Shown piece after piece: positions 43,120-52,132 of a stretch of 64,000 nt of DNA (the first letter of the stretch is position 1; every line of letters starts with the position of its first letter). The notes under the pieces are model-generated. The model was not told the origin of the DNA and did not search any database. It worked only from the letters and a program-made list of their open reading frames with translations. The stretch is from an uncultured Bacteroidales bacterium (lineage in GTDB: Bacteria > Bacteroidota > Bacteroidia > Bacteroidales > Muribaculaceae): NCBI GenBank assembly GCA_902782465.1, contig CACZNH010000003.1, positions 186,001-250,000 on the forward strand, read 5' to 3'. A program made the translations under genes and the position numbers.

Positions 43120-45501
43120 ATGAAATTCCATTCCCGCATATTGATGATTGTGATGTGCCTGCTGTGCGCCACAGTTGCTTTCTCTCAGGTGAAAATCACC
43201 GGTAAGGTCACTGACGTCGCCGGTGAACCCATCGAGTTTGCCACGGTACGCCTGCTGGGCACCGCTGTCGGCACCAATACCGATACCAAGGGCGAGTATG
43301 AGATGACCGTCCCCAAAGCCGACACCCTGCGTCTTGAGTTTTCATGCCTGGGTTACACCACCGTGACGCGCCAGCTCATCAAACCCGAAGGCACAGTGAC
43401 ACTCAACCTGAAACTCACCGAGAAGACGCTGGAACTGGGCGAGGTGGAGATTACCGAATACAAGAAACAGACCAACACCATGCAGGGCATCGACGTGGAG
43501 ATGCTCAAGCGCACACCTGACGCATCGGGCGGCAGCGTGGAGGCGGTGCTGACGACGATGGCGGGCGTGAGCTCCAAGAACGAGCTGAGTTCGCAATACA
43601 TGGTGCGTGGCGGCTCCTACGACGAGAACAGCGTCTATATCAACGGCATCGAGGTCTATCGTCCGCAGCTCGTGAGCTCGGGACAGCAGGAAGGTATGAG
43701 TATCATCAACCCCGACATGGTGCGCAAGGTGGAATTCTCGACCGGCGGTTTCAGCGCTGCCTATGGCGACCGCATGTCGTCGGTGCTGGACATCACCTAT
43801 CGCGAGCCGCAGGCGTTCGAGGGTGCCTTTGCCGCCAGCCTGCAGGGCGGTAGCCTGATGTTGGGCCACAGCTCGGGACATTACTCTCAGATGCACGGCG
43901 TGCGCTACAAGCGCAACTCGTCGCTGATGGGCTCGCTCGAGAGCAAGGGCGAGTATGACCCGCAATATTTTGATTACCAGGCGAGCTTCGTCTTCAAGCC
44001 GACCGCCAAGCTGCGCATCTCGCTGCTGGGCAACGTGAGCATCAACGACTACCGCTTCACGCCCGTCAACCGCGAGACCAGCTTCGGCACCAGCGAGGAC
44101 GTGAAGTCGTTTACCGTCTATTTCGACGGCTACGAGAAGGATAAGTTCCAGACCTACTTCGGTGCGGGAGCTGTTACCTACCTGTTCAATGACAAGGGTA
44201 CGAGCCTGACGCTGCAAGGCTCGGGTTACCGTACCGACGAGCTGGTAGCCTATGACATCCACGGCGAGTACTGGCTCGACCAGGCAGGGCAGGAACTGGG
44301 TGTGGGCAAGTATCACGAGCATGAGCGCACGCGCCTCAAGATGAACGTGATGGACTTCTCGCTCAAGGGCACCATCGGCCTGAACAACAACAGCCTCGCC
44401 TATGGCGTATCGTTTCGCAAGGAGGACATCTATGACCGCTCCCGTCAGTGGCAGTGGCGCGACAGTGCGGGCTATTCCCTGCCCCACATTGCCGACCAGG
44501 TCAACGTCATCTTCAGCGAGACGTCGAGCAACGACCTGAACACTACGCGCGTGGCCGGTTGGCTGATGGACACTTGGCGCTTCAGCTCCAATGCGGGCTA
44601 CTGGTCGCTGAATGCAGGCCTGCGTGTGTCGCACTGGAACTTCAACGGCGAGACGCTCATTTCGCCGCGAGCCAGCATCGGCTTCGTTCCCGAGCGCAAC
44701 GGCAACCTGTCGCTGCGTCTGGCGGGCGGTGTCTATTATCAGTCGCCGTTCTACAAGGAATACCGCCAGCAGGTCATGGACTCGCTGAACAACCGCCACA
44801 TCCTGCTCAACAAGGACATCAAGTCACAGCGCAGCATCCAGGTCATCTTTGGCAGTGACTACACCTTCCGTGCGCTGGACCGTCCCTTCAAGTTCACCGC
44901 CGAGGCCTATTACAAGAACCTCTCCAACCTCATCCCCTACGAGATTGACAACCTCAAGCTCGTGTATAGCGGCGTGAACTCCAGCAAGGGTTATATCGCC
45001 GGCATCGACATGAAGCTGTTCGGCCAGTTTGTCGAGGGCACCGACTCGTGGATCAGCTTCTCGCTGATGAAGACGCAGGAGGACCTGAACGGCGTCAAGG
45101 TGCCGCGCCCCACCGACCAGCGCTACAGCTTCGCCCTGTTCTTCACCGATTACTTCCCCAGCATCCCACGCCTGAAATTCAGCCTCAAGGGCATCCTCAG
45201 CGACGGTCTGCCCACCACGGCACCGCACTTGACACGCGCCGACTCCTATGTGCGTTATCCCGCCTATAAGCGCGTCGATGTGGGTGTGAGCTACGAACTC
45301 GTGGGCAAGGAGCACCGCCCCTACAGCGGCCCGCTGAGCCACTTCAAGGAAATCTGGCTGGGTCTGGACTGCTTCAACCTCATGGACATATCCAACGTGA
45401 GCAGCTACTACTGGGTCACCGACGTCAACAACATCCAGTACGCCGTCCCCAACTACCTCACCCGCCGCCAACTCAACGTCCGCCTCAGCGCCTCATTTTA
45501 A
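43120..45501 (+). CDS. TonB-dependent outer-membrane receptor with carboxypeptidase-like N-domain
   Basis: 793 residues. Signal peptide (1-22), then a carboxypeptidase-regulatory-like beta domain (VKITGKVTDVAGEPIEFATV, about 24-105), a plug domain (about 115-230, with MVRGGSYDENSVYINGIEVYRP and FSTGGFSAAYGDRMSSVLDI) and a barrel ending in aromatic Phe (LNVRLSASF). It lacks the length and the SusD partner of glycan (SusC) receptors, so a siderophore, vitamin or peptide ligand is more likely; the sequence does not tell. Stands alone, and repeat copy B begins just after it. Confidence 0.9.
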   Translation: MKFHSRILMIVMCLLCATVAFSQVKITGKVTDVAGEPIEFATVRLLGTAVGTNTDTKGEYEMTVPKADTLRLEFSCLGYTTVTRQLIKPEGTVTLNLKLTEKTLELGEVEITEYKKQTNTMQGIDVEMLKRTPDASGGSVEAVLTTMAGVSSKNELSSQYMVRGGSYDENSVYINGIEVYRPQLVSSGQQEGMSIINPDMVRKVEFSTGGFSAAYGDRMSSVLDITYREPQAFEGAFAASLQGGSLMLGHSSGHYSQMHGVRYKRNSSLMGSLESKGEYDPQYFDYQASFVFKPTAKLRISLLGNVSINDYRFTPVNRETSFGTSEDVKSFTVYFDGYEKDKFQTYFGAGAVTYLFNDKGTSLTLQGSGYRTDELVAYDIHGEYWLDQAGQELGVGKYHEHERTRLKMNVMDFSLKGTIGLNNNSLAYGVSFRKEDIYDRSRQWQWRDSAGYSLPHIADQVNVIFSETSSNDLNTTRVAGWLMDTWRFSSNAGYWSLNAGLRVSHWNFNGETLISPRASIGFVPERNGNLSLRLAGGVYYQSPFYKEYRQQVMDSLNNRHILLNKDIKSQRSIQVIFGSDYTFRALDRPFKFTAEAYYKNLSNLIPYEIDNLKLVYSGVNSSKGYIAGIDMKLFGQFVEGTDSWISFSLMKTQEDLNGVKVPRPTDQRYSFALFFTDYFPSIPRLKFSLKGILSDGLPTTAPHLTRADSYVRYPAYKRVDVGVSYELVGKEHRPYSGPLSHFKEIWLGLDCFNLMDISNVSSYYWVTDVNNIQYAVPNYLTRRQLNVRLSASF

Positions 45502-45535
45502 TCACACAGTGGAGTGCTTGGCTATGCCAAACACT

Positions 45536-45731
45536 CCACAATGTGCTAACAACATTCGTACCGTTCCACGGCACGAATCTCAATGCTGACCACATGTCAT
45601 GAATTCGTATGGCAGGTCGGAGACCTGACTATGTCGTTAACCCATTGTGGAGGCTGCGCGCAGCGCATGCCGTCACTGTGGGCACGAGGTCACACCCATG
45701 GAAGGCACATTGGAGATGTGCAGTTGTGCTA
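45536..45731. repeat. copy B of the structured RAYT-associated repeat
   Basis: Shares with copy A the 20-base block 1 (45536-45555), the 44-base block 2 (45611-45654) and the end hairpin GCACAT-TGGAG-ATGTGC followed by GTGCTA. Its inner hairpin is different in bases but again paired: TTCGT-A-CCGT around ACGG-C-ACGAA. The small hairpin AGTGC-GGA-GCACT of copy A is TGCGC-GCA-GCGCA here, so pairing is kept by double changes. Its last three bases are the TAG stop codon of the transposase gene. Confidence 0.82.
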
Positions 45732-46172
45732 CGTGAGCATGTTATCATCCCATTTCACACCATTACGCTCGGCGAGACGACGGTATTCGTCATCAAAGCC
45801 CACTCGATGATGGTGCTTTCGTTGTCCCATAATGTAGTGAATGACAGCATCACGATGAGAGTCAGAAACCGAGAACGCCCCATATTCTTTACCCCAGCCA
45901 ATAAAATCAGGGAAAAAGCCACTTTTCTTTGCCCAATCGCTGCTCGACCGCTTGATGTCCCACAACAGATGTGACAGAGTCACCGTCGGCGACAAATCGA
46001 TGAGCATGTGTATATGGTTTTCAATCCCGCCTATGCGACACATAAAACAACCATTTCTCTTTACTATGCTCGTGATAAAACGGTATATGTCCTCGGCGTG
46101 TTCGGGTGGGATGGTCATCTTGCGGTTCTTGGTATTGATGACAATATGATGAAGTGATACTACTCTACTCAT
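45729..46172 (-). CDS. REP-associated tyrosine transposase (IS200/IS605 Y1-like, RAYT)
   Basis: A single-strand DNA transposase of the HUH-Y1 class. The start MSRVVSLHH (46172) gives 147 residues; a -7 box TACCTTTG on its strand (46201-46194) lies upstream of this start and overlaps the end of a longer frame, which supports the choice. The HUH motif is IENHIHML, and the catalytic Tyr is in VIHYIMGQRKHH, with the KRNGCFMCRIGGIENHIH stretch typical of the family. The gene is intact. It abuts repeat copy B at its 3' end, the arrangement seen in RAYT genes flanked by the REP elements they move. No IS200-type second gene (tnpB) is present. Confidence 0.88.
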   Translation of the reverse strand: MSRVVSLHHIVINTKNRKMTIPPEHAEDIYRFITSIVKRNGCFMCRIGGIENHIHMLIDLSPTVTLSHLLWDIKRSSSDWAKKSGFFPDFIGWGKEYGAFSVSDSHRDAVIHYIMGQRKHHHRVGFDDEYRRLAERNGVKWDDNMLT

Positions 46173-46303
46173 ATTATTGACAGTTGTTATAGGCAAAGGT
46201 AAACATTTTGAGCGACAAATCCCATAAAATGAAAAAAAATTCCTATCTTTGCCCTCTGACTAAACAACAATTGATTATCAACTTATAAAAAAGAACCAAA
46301 ATC

Positions 46304-47266
46304 ATGGCTAAACCTTATGTAATCGGAATCGACATGGGCGGCACGAACACCGTCTTTGGCATCGTGGACGCTCGCGGCAATGTGATTGCCAGCAGCTCAA
46401 TCAAGACTGGCAAGCACAGTGACTTCAATGACTATATCGACGAGCTGCACACCGAGCTGTCTCGCCTGATTCAGGACAATGACGCCGAGGACAAAATCAA
46501 CGGCATCGGCATCGGTGCCCCCAACGGCAACTACTACACGGGCATGATTGACCAGGCTCCCAACCTGCCCTGGCCGATGCCCATCCCCCTGGCTGAGATG
46601 GTAACGAAGAAATTCGGCATCCCTTGCCTGATTACCAACGACGCCAATGCTGCCGCCATCGGCGAGATGACCTATGGCGTGGCCCGCGGCATGAAGGACT
46701 TCATCATGATTACGCTGGGCACCGGTGTGGGCAGCGGTATCGTGGTGAACGGCCAGATGGTGTACGGTCACGATGGTTTTGCCGGTGAGCTGGGCCACGT
46801 GATTGTGAAGCGCACCAACGGCCGCGTGTGCGGCTGCGGTCGCACGGGTTGCCTGGAGGCCTACTGCTCGGCAACGGGTGTGGCCCGCACGGCACGTGAG
46901 TTCCTGGAGCTGCGCGACGAGCCGTCGAAACTGCGCGAGTATGACATCGCTGCCATCACGAGCAAGGACGTGTATGACTGCGCCGTTGCCGGTGACAAGC
47001 TGGCGAAGGACATCTTTGAGTACACGGGCACGATCCTGGGCGAGGCCCTGGCTGATTTCACCAACTTCTCGAGCCCTGAGGCATTTGTGCTGTTCGGTGG
47101 CCTGACCAAGAGCGGTGACCTGATCATGAACCCGGTGAAGGAGGCGTTTGACCGCAACGTGCTGGGCATCTACAAGGGCAAGGTGAAAATCCTGATCAGC
47201 GAGCTCAAGGAGAGCGACGCTGCCGTGCTGGGTGCCAGCGCTCTGGGTTGGGAAGTGAAGGAATAA
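46304..47266 (+). CDS. ROK-family glucokinase
   Basis: Phosphorylates glucose (ROK sugar kinase) with ATP. 320 residues: ATP-phosphate motif IGIDMGGTNTVFG, the sugar site NDANAAAIGE, GFAGELGHVIV (Glu and His of the ROK signature), the zinc motif CGCGRTGCLEAYCS, and the adenosine site LFGGLTKSGDLI. A -7 box TATCTTTG lies at 46244-46251, 52 bp before the start. A small lipoprotein gene follows within 30 bp. Confidence 0.92.
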   Translation: MAKPYVIGIDMGGTNTVFGIVDARGNVIASSSIKTGKHSDFNDYIDELHTELSRLIQDNDAEDKINGIGIGAPNGNYYTGMIDQAPNLPWPMPIPLAEMVTKKFGIPCLITNDANAAAIGEMTYGVARGMKDFIMITLGTGVGSGIVVNGQMVYGHDGFAGELGHVIVKRTNGRVCGCGRTGCLEAYCSATGVARTAREFLELRDEPSKLREYDIAAITSKDVYDCAVAGDKLAKDIFEYTGTILGEALADFTNFSSPEAFVLFGGLTKSGDLIMNPVKEAFDRNVLGIYKGKVKILISELKESDAAVLGASALGWEVKE

Positions 47267-47294
47267 GCGTTAACTTTATCGTAACCCTAAGACC

Positions 47295-47717
47295 ATGAGA
47301 AAGTTAATAGCCATTTTCGCGGTAATGACAGTTTGCGGTTGCCTGTTCGTCGGCTGCAACGAGAAGCCGAAGAGCTACCATTTTGTCAAGGTGATGCCTG
47401 ACGGCAAGGAGCTGGTGGAGGACATCACTGCCACAAACGATACCGACGCGCTGAAGCAGTACCTCAACACGATGGAGCAGCTGATTCTGGAGAACATGGA
47501 CAAGCCCGAGGCTGAACAGCAGCAGTTCAAGGCCATGTACGTGATTTCGCCCGACGGCGACACGCTGAACACCAACAACGAGCTGCTGGAGGCAGTGATG
47601 AAGGGTGAAGCCGGTGTGACTACCGTACATCACGCTCCTGCCCAGGCTGCACCGAAGATGACACCGCTCAAGAGGGAGGCCATGCCTCAAGGCCAGCCTG
47701 TCGCTCCTGCCAAATAA
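47295..47717 (+). CDS. small lipoprotein, unknown function
   Basis: 140 residues. Lipobox LFVGC with Cys at about 21, then an alpha/beta mature part (YHFVKVMPDGKELVEDITA, DALKQYLNTMEQLILENMDK) and an Ala/Pro-rich tail. Family not recognised. Starts 28 bp after the glucokinase stop, so probably the second gene of its operon, and ends at the terminator 47748-47782. Confidence 0.8.
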   Translation: MRKLIAIFAVMTVCGCLFVGCNEKPKSYHFVKVMPDGKELVEDITATNDTDALKQYLNTMEQLILENMDKPEAEQQQFKAMYVISPDGDTLNTNNELLEAVMKGEAGVTTVHHAPAQAAPKMTPLKREAMPQGQPVAPAK

Positions 47718-47747
47718 CCCGGCGATAGTTCACAAAATCACAAAAAC

Positions 47748-47782
47748 AATCAACCCATCACCGCTCTGGTGATGGGTTGATT
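47748..47782. terminator. bidirectional terminator: lipoprotein gene and ribosomal operon
   Basis: A perfect 15-bp stem (AATCAACCCATCACC and its complement) with a 5-base loop, between two convergent units. It probably ends both the glucokinase transcript and the long ribosomal transcript after rplQ. Confidence 0.88.
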
Positions 47783-47838
47783 GCAATATTGCGGAATCGC
47801 AGGCGCCACTCACAGGGGGCGCCATTATCATTGTACGA

Positions 47839-48330
47839 TTACTCTTCGGTCTTGGGAGCCTCGGGCTCGGCTGCGGGAGCGGCCTCGGCCTTGGGAGCAG
47901 CTTTCTTGCGGCTGCGGCGGGTGGTCTTCTTGGCGGCTGCCTTCTCCTGACCCTTAGCCTCGAGCATAGCCTCGTTGAAGTCTACGAGCTCGATGAAGCA
48001 GGTCTTGGCGTTGTCACCCAGACGGTTGCCGAGCTTGAGGATGCGGGTGTAGCCACCGGGACGGTCGGCCACCTTAGCGGCAACGGTCGAGAACAGTTCC
48101 TTAACGGCCTCCTTGTTCTGGAGGTGCTTGAAGACGAGGCGGCGCGATGCGGTGGTGTCGTCCTTGGTCCTGTTGATCAGGGGCTCGGCATACACGCGCA
48201 GGGCCTTAGCCTTGGCGAGGGTCGTGACGATGCGCTTGTGCATGATGAGCGAGATGGTCATGTTGGCCAACATGGCATCACGATGGGCGCTCTTACGGCT
48301 CAGATGGTTGAATTTCTTATTGTGTCTCAT
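47839..48330 (-). CDS. rplQ: 50S ribosomal protein L17
   Basis: 163 residues; the core (about 1-120) has [23 protein letters not shown] and [26 protein letters not shown] Lys/Ala/Pro-rich tail of about 40 residues follows, longer than E. coli L17 and typical of Bacteroidetes. Last gene of the alpha operon, 6 bp after rpoA. Confidence 0.96.
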   Translation of the reverse strand: MRHNKKFNHLSRKSAHRDAMLANMTISLIMHKRIVTTLAKAKALRVYAEPLINRTKDDTTASRRLVFKHLQNKEAVKELFSTVAAKVADRPGGYTRILKLGNRLGDNAKTCFIELVDFNEAMLEAKGQEKAAAKKTTRRSRKKAAPKAEAAPAAEPEAPKTEE

Positions 48331-48336
48331 TGTTTT

Positions 48337-49329
48337 TTACTCTTTTTCTAATTTGTATTTAGTGATATCCATGCCAAAGTGCAGATTGAGCGAGGCCAAC
48401 AGTTCCTCCAGCTCGCTGAGCGACTTCTTACCGAAGTTGCGGAACTTGAGCAGGTCGGTCTTGTTGAAGACAACGAGCTCACCGAGCGACTCAACCTCGG
48501 CCGACTTGAGGCAGTTGAGTGCACGCACTGAGAGGTCCATGTCAACGAGTTTGGTCTTGAGCAGCTGACGCATCTTGAGAACCTCCTCATCAAACTCCTC
48601 GTTGCCGTTGCTCTCGGTGTTGTCGAGAACGATCTCACGGTCGGTGAAGAGCTGGAAGTGCTGGATGAGAATCTCGGCAGCTCCCTTGAGGGCGTCCTTA
48701 GGATGGATGGAACCATCAGTGGTGATTTCGATGACGAGCTTCTCGTAGTCGGTCTTCTGCTCGACACGGAAGTTCTCGACGGCGGTCTTCACGTTCAGGA
48801 TGGGCGTGTAGATGGAGTCGATGGCAATCACGTCGATGGGGTCGTTGGCGTTACGGTTCTCCTCGGCGGGAAGGTAACCCCTGCCCTTGTTGATTGAGAG
48901 CTCAATCTGGAAACTGCTGGAGGGGTCGATGTGGCAAATCTCGAGCTCGGGGTTGAGAACCTCGAATGCGCTGAGCACCTTGCCGATATCGCCTGCCTTG
49001 AAGACGCTCTGACCTGAAACCTTGACAACTGCCTTCTCGGTGTCGGTGTCTTCAACAATGCGTTTGAGCCTTACCTTCTTGAGGTTCAGGATGATGTTGG
49101 TGACATCTTCCTTCACACCGTCGATGGTAGCGAACTCGTGCTGCACGCCGTCGATGCGGATGCTGCAAATCGCAAAGCCTTCAAGTCCCGAGAGGAGGAT
49201 GCGGCGCAAGGCGTTACCGATGGTCACGCCGTAGCCGGGCTCCAGAGGACGGAACTCAAACTTGCCGAACGAATCGTCGGCTTCCAACATCAAGACTTTG
49301 TCGGGTTTCTGAAATGCTAAGATAGCCAT
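48337..49329 (-). CDS. rpoA: RNA polymerase alpha subunit
   Basis: 330 residues. N-terminal assembly domain ([38 protein letters not shown]) and a C-terminal domain (about 250-325, [16 protein letters not shown] and [16 protein letters not shown]) that contacts DNA and activators. Second to last in the operon. Confidence 0.98.
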   Translation of the reverse strand: MAILAFQKPDKVLMLEADDSFGKFEFRPLEPGYGVTIGNALRRILLSGLEGFAICSIRIDGVQHEFATIDGVKEDVTNIILNLKKVRLKRIVEDTDTEKAVVKVSGQSVFKAGDIGKVLSAFEVLNPELEICHIDPSSSFQIELSINKGRGYLPAEENRNANDPIDVIAIDSIYTPILNVKTAVENFRVEQKTDYEKLVIEITTDGSIHPKDALKGAAEILIQHFQLFTDREIVLDNTESNGNEEFDEEVLKMRQLLKTKLVDMDLSVRALNCLKSAEVESLGELVVFNKTDLLKFRNFGKKSLSELEELLASLNLHFGMDITKYKLEKE

Positions 49330-49340
49330 GGATAAAAATT

Positions 49341-49949
49341 TTACTGTTTAGAATACAACTCGACGATCAACTGCTCCTTGATATTCTCAGGGATGTCCTC
49401 ACGAACGGGCATGTGCAACAGCTTGCCACCCTTGAGGTTCTCGTCCCATTCAATCCAGGGATACTTGCTGTGGTTGAAGCCTGCCAGTGCGTCCTGGACA
49501 ACCTCCAGGGACTTGGACTTCTCGCGAACAGCAACAATCTGACCCTCGCTGACAGAGTAGGAAGGAATGTTCACTACCTTGCCGTCAACGGTGATGTGAC
49601 GGTGCAGCACGAGCTGACGAGCGGCGGCACGTGTGGGAGCGATACCCAGGCGGTAAACCATGTTGTCGAGCCTTGCCTCGAGGAGCTGGAGAAGCACCTC
49701 ACCGGTAACGCCCTTCATGCGCGAAGCCTTGTTGAAGAGGTTACGGAACTGACGCTCGAGCACGCCGTAGGTGTACTTTGCTTTCTGTTTTTCGCGAAGC
49801 TGCGTGCCATACTCCGACATCTTGCGGCGGCGGTTGGCACCATGCTGACCCGGGGGATAGTTCTTCTTGGCAAAGTACTTGTCTTCACCGAAGATGGGTT
49901 CTCCCAGCTTACGGGCAATTTTACTTTTAGGACCGGTGTATCTAGCCAT
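49341..49949 (-). CDS. rpsD: 30S ribosomal protein S4
   Basis: 202 residues. Begins [20 protein letters not shown] and holds the S4 RNA-binding domain ([30 protein letters not shown]). A primary 16S rRNA binder and, in other bacteria, the repressor of the alpha operon. A 174-bp gap, unusually long for this operon, separates it from rpsK; no gene or clear hairpin regulator was found in the gap. Confidence 0.97.
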   Translation of the reverse strand: MARYTGPKSKIARKLGEPIFGEDKYFAKKNYPPGQHGANRRRKMSEYGTQLREKQKAKYTYGVLERQFRNLFNKASRMKGVTGEVLLQLLEARLDNMVYRLGIAPTRAAARQLVLHRHITVDGKVVNIPSYSVSEGQIVAVREKSKSLEVVQDALAGFNHSKYPWIEWDENLKGGKLLHMPVREDIPENIKEQLIVELYSKQ

Positions 49950-50123
49950 AGTCTTTTCTTAAAAAATAATTAACATTGTGAATTGGAATCGCTTCAGTGC
50001 AGCCGCGATTGCAGAGAGGTCGTTATTATTGCAATCCATTCACTGATAGAGATTCGCGAAAAATTATGTTAAATAAACACGTTAAAACCAGTGGTTGTAG
50101 TGTCGAGGAAGCGTCTAACTCGC

Positions 50124-50513
50124 TTAGACCCTTCTTCTCTTGGGAGGACGGCAGCCGTTGTGGGGCAGCGGCGTGACGTCGATGATCTCGGTAACAGCGA
50201 TGCCGGCGCCATGGACGGTGCGGATAGCCGATTCGCGGCCATTGCCAGGACCCTTGACGTAGGCTTTCACCTTGCGCAGTCCGAGGTCATAAGCGACCTT
50301 TGCGCAATCTTCGGCAGCCATCTGTGCGGCATAGGGGGTGTTCTTCTTAGAACCACGGAAACCCATCTTGCCAGCCGAGGACCACGAGATTACCTGTCCC
50401 TCACTGTTAGCGAGGCACACAATGATGTTGTTGAATGAAGAATGAACGTGCAGTTGACCAACACCGTCAACGCGAACGACTCTCTTCTTAGCTGCGACTG
50501 TCTTTTTAGCCAT
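50124..50513 (-). CDS. rpsK: 30S ribosomal protein S11
   Basis: 129 residues; platform of the 30S subunit near the mRNA exit. [15 protein letters not shown] and the C-terminal [17 protein letters not shown] are diagnostic. 12 bp after rpsM. Confidence 0.97.
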   Translation of the reverse strand: MAKKTVAAKKRVVRVDGVGQLHVHSSFNNIIVCLANSEGQVISWSSAGKMGFRGSKKNTPYAAQMAAEDCAKVAYDLGLRKVKAYVKGPGNGRESAIRTVHGAGIAVTEIIDVTPLPHNGCRPPKRRRV

Positions 50514-50525
50514 AATTCAATAATG

Positions 50526-50906
50526 TTATTTAGTAGCTTTCTTCTTGTTAGCAACAGTTTTCTTGCGGCCCTTGCGGGTGCGTGCATTGTTCTTGGTGCT
50601 CTGACCGCGAACGGGCAGACCATTGCGGTGACGGATGCCACGATAGCAACCGATGTCCATCAATCGCTTGATGTTCATCTGGACCTCACTGCGCAGGTCA
50701 CCTTCTACCTTGTATTCGTTACCGATGACCTCACGAACGGCTGCTGCCTCGGCATCGGTCCAATCCTTAACGCGGGTGTTCTCGTCGACACCGGCCTTCT
50801 TGAGGATTGTAGCGGCTGAGCTGCGCCCGATACCAAAGATGTAGGTCAAGGCGATAACGCCGCGCTTGTTTTGGGGAATATCAACCCCGACAATTCTTAC
50901 TGCCAT
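50526..50906 (-). CDS. rpsM: 30S ribosomal protein S13
   Basis: 126 residues; head of the 30S subunit, contacting P-site t[23 protein letters not shown] and [21 protein letters not shown] are diagnostic; the end is Lys-rich. Confidence 0.97.
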   Translation of the reverse strand: MAVRIVGVDIPQNKRGVIALTYIFGIGRSSAATILKKAGVDENTRVKDWTDAEAAAVREVIGNEYKVEGDLRSEVQMNIKRLMDIGCYRGIRHRNGLPVRGQSTKNNARTRKGRKKTVANKKKATK

Positions 50907-50944
50907 ATATTAATTCAAAAATTTTTGCAAAGTTAATACTTTTT

Positions 50945-51061
50945 TTATCCCTGACGCTGCTTGAACTTGGGATTTTTTTTGTTGATCACATAGAGGCGCC
51001 CTTTGCGACGTACAATCTTGCAGTCCTCGTTGCGCTTTTTGATAGATGCTCTAACTTTCAT
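50945..51061 (-). CDS. rpmJ: 50S ribosomal protein L36
   Basis: A 38-residue protein beginning [20 protein letters not shown] and ending NPKFKQRQG. It has one Cys of the zinc-binding set ([11 protein letters not shown]), with the other ligands replaced, so it is the C-minus form that does not need zinc. It sits between infA and rpsM, the standard place. Confidence 0.95.
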   Translation of the reverse strand: MKVRASIKKRNEDCKIVRRKGRLYVINKKNPKFKQRQG

Positions 51062-51079
51062 AATAGTATTGTGATTTTG

Positions 51080-51298
51080 TTATTTGTATCTGAATGAGAT
51101 TCGGCCTTTGGTCAAATCGTAGGGAGACATTTCCACTCTCACCTTGTCACCGGGCAGGATCTTGATGTAGTGCATGCGCATCTTGCCGCTGATGTGTGCG
51201 GTGATCTGGTGTCCGTTCTCGAGTTCCACACGGAACATCGCGTTAGACAGGGCCTCGACGATTGTGCCGTCCAATTCTATTGCTGTCTGTTTTGCCAT
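51080..51298 (-). CDS. infA: translation initiation factor IF-1
   Basis: 72 residues, a single OB fold that blocks the ribosomal A site in initiation. [40 protein letters not shown] and the end [12 protein letters not shown] are diagnostic. 18 bp before rpmJ. Confidence 0.97.
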   Translation of the reverse strand: MAKQTAIELDGTIVEALSNAMFRVELENGHQITAHISGKMRMHYIKILPGDKVRVEMSPYDLTKGRISFRYK

Positions 51299-51349
51299 AT
51301 AACTCTTTTATAAATTAACGTTTACTGTCTTTAAAAAACCATCTCAATC

Positions 51350-52091
51350 TCAAATGAACCTGTCGCCCAGGACTTCCTTGATTCCCTCGAACGAGGAGAG
51401 AATGTCGGGCTTGCCATGATGGATGGCAATAGAGTGCTCAAAGTGGGCACTGGGCTTGCGGTCACGCGTCCTGGTAGTCCACCCGTCGCGCTCGGTGATG
51501 ATGTTCTTGCTGCCCATGTTGATCATGGGTTCGATGGCAATCGTCATTCCGTTGCGCAGGAGCGGTCCCGTACCACGGCGGCCGTAGTTGGGCACCTCGG
51601 GGTCCTCGTGCAGCTTGCGTCCCACGCCATGGCCGGTCATCTCGCGCACGACGCCATAGTTGTGGCGCTCGCAGTGCTGCTGGATGGCGTTGGCGATGTC
51701 GCCGATGCGGTTGCCGGGCACGGCGTGCTCGATACCGATGTAGAGCGACTCCTTGGTGACACGCAGCAGCTGCAGAACCTCCTCGGACACCTCACCCACA
51801 CAGAAGGTGTAGGTGCTGTCGCCGTTGAACCCCTCGGGGGTGACGGCACCGCAGTCACAGGACACGATGTCGCCATCCTCGAGCACGTAGTTCGACGGCG
51901 GGGAAGCCGTAGAGCCCTTTGAAGCCGGGCCTGCAGCCTTGAGAACGGATATACTCTTCAGCGATTTGGTCAAGACGCCTGGTCGTCACACCGGGAGCGA
52001 CCCAGCGGGCCACCTCGGCGAGCGTTCCCGCAACGACCTGGTTGGCCTTGCGCAGCATCTCGATTTCCTCGTCTGTCTTGAGATATATCAT
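51350..52091 (-). pseudogene. map: methionine aminopeptidase type I gene with an out-of-frame internal deletion
   Basis: Normally removes the start Met from new proteins. The N-terminal part, MIYLKTDEEIEMLRKANQVV to FKGLYGFPA, is in one frame from 52091 to about 51895. The rest, SNYVLEDGDIVSCDCG to the end (51350), is in another. What is missing is about 15 codons that in the family code CTSVNE-VVHGIP, including the conserved active-site His (E. coli His79). The metal ligands are still coded: Asp/Asp in DIVSCDCG and GFNGDSTYTF, His in GHGVGRKLHE, Glu in AIEPMI and FEHSIAI. Place and order (secY-map-infA) are standard. The gene is normally essential, so a sequence error or a second map gene elsewhere should be suspected. 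Confidence 0.85.
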
Positions 52092-52132
52092 AGTGTGATT
52101 GAATCCAATAGTTTTAAAGCCAGTAGCGTCAT

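Noticed and set aside
43342-44799. 485-codon minus-strand open frame opposite the TonB receptor gene
   Set aside because: Shadow of a GC-rich reading frame; the plus-strand protein has plug and barrel features and a signal peptide.
43120-45501. SusC-type glycan receptor of a polysaccharide utilisation locus
   Set aside because: Shorter than SusC, and no SusD gene or glycan-degrading genes adjoin it.
49950-50123. A hidden small gene or RNA regulator in the rpsD-rpsK gap
   Set aside because: No open frame with protein features and no convincing stable hairpin or pseudoknot was found by eye.
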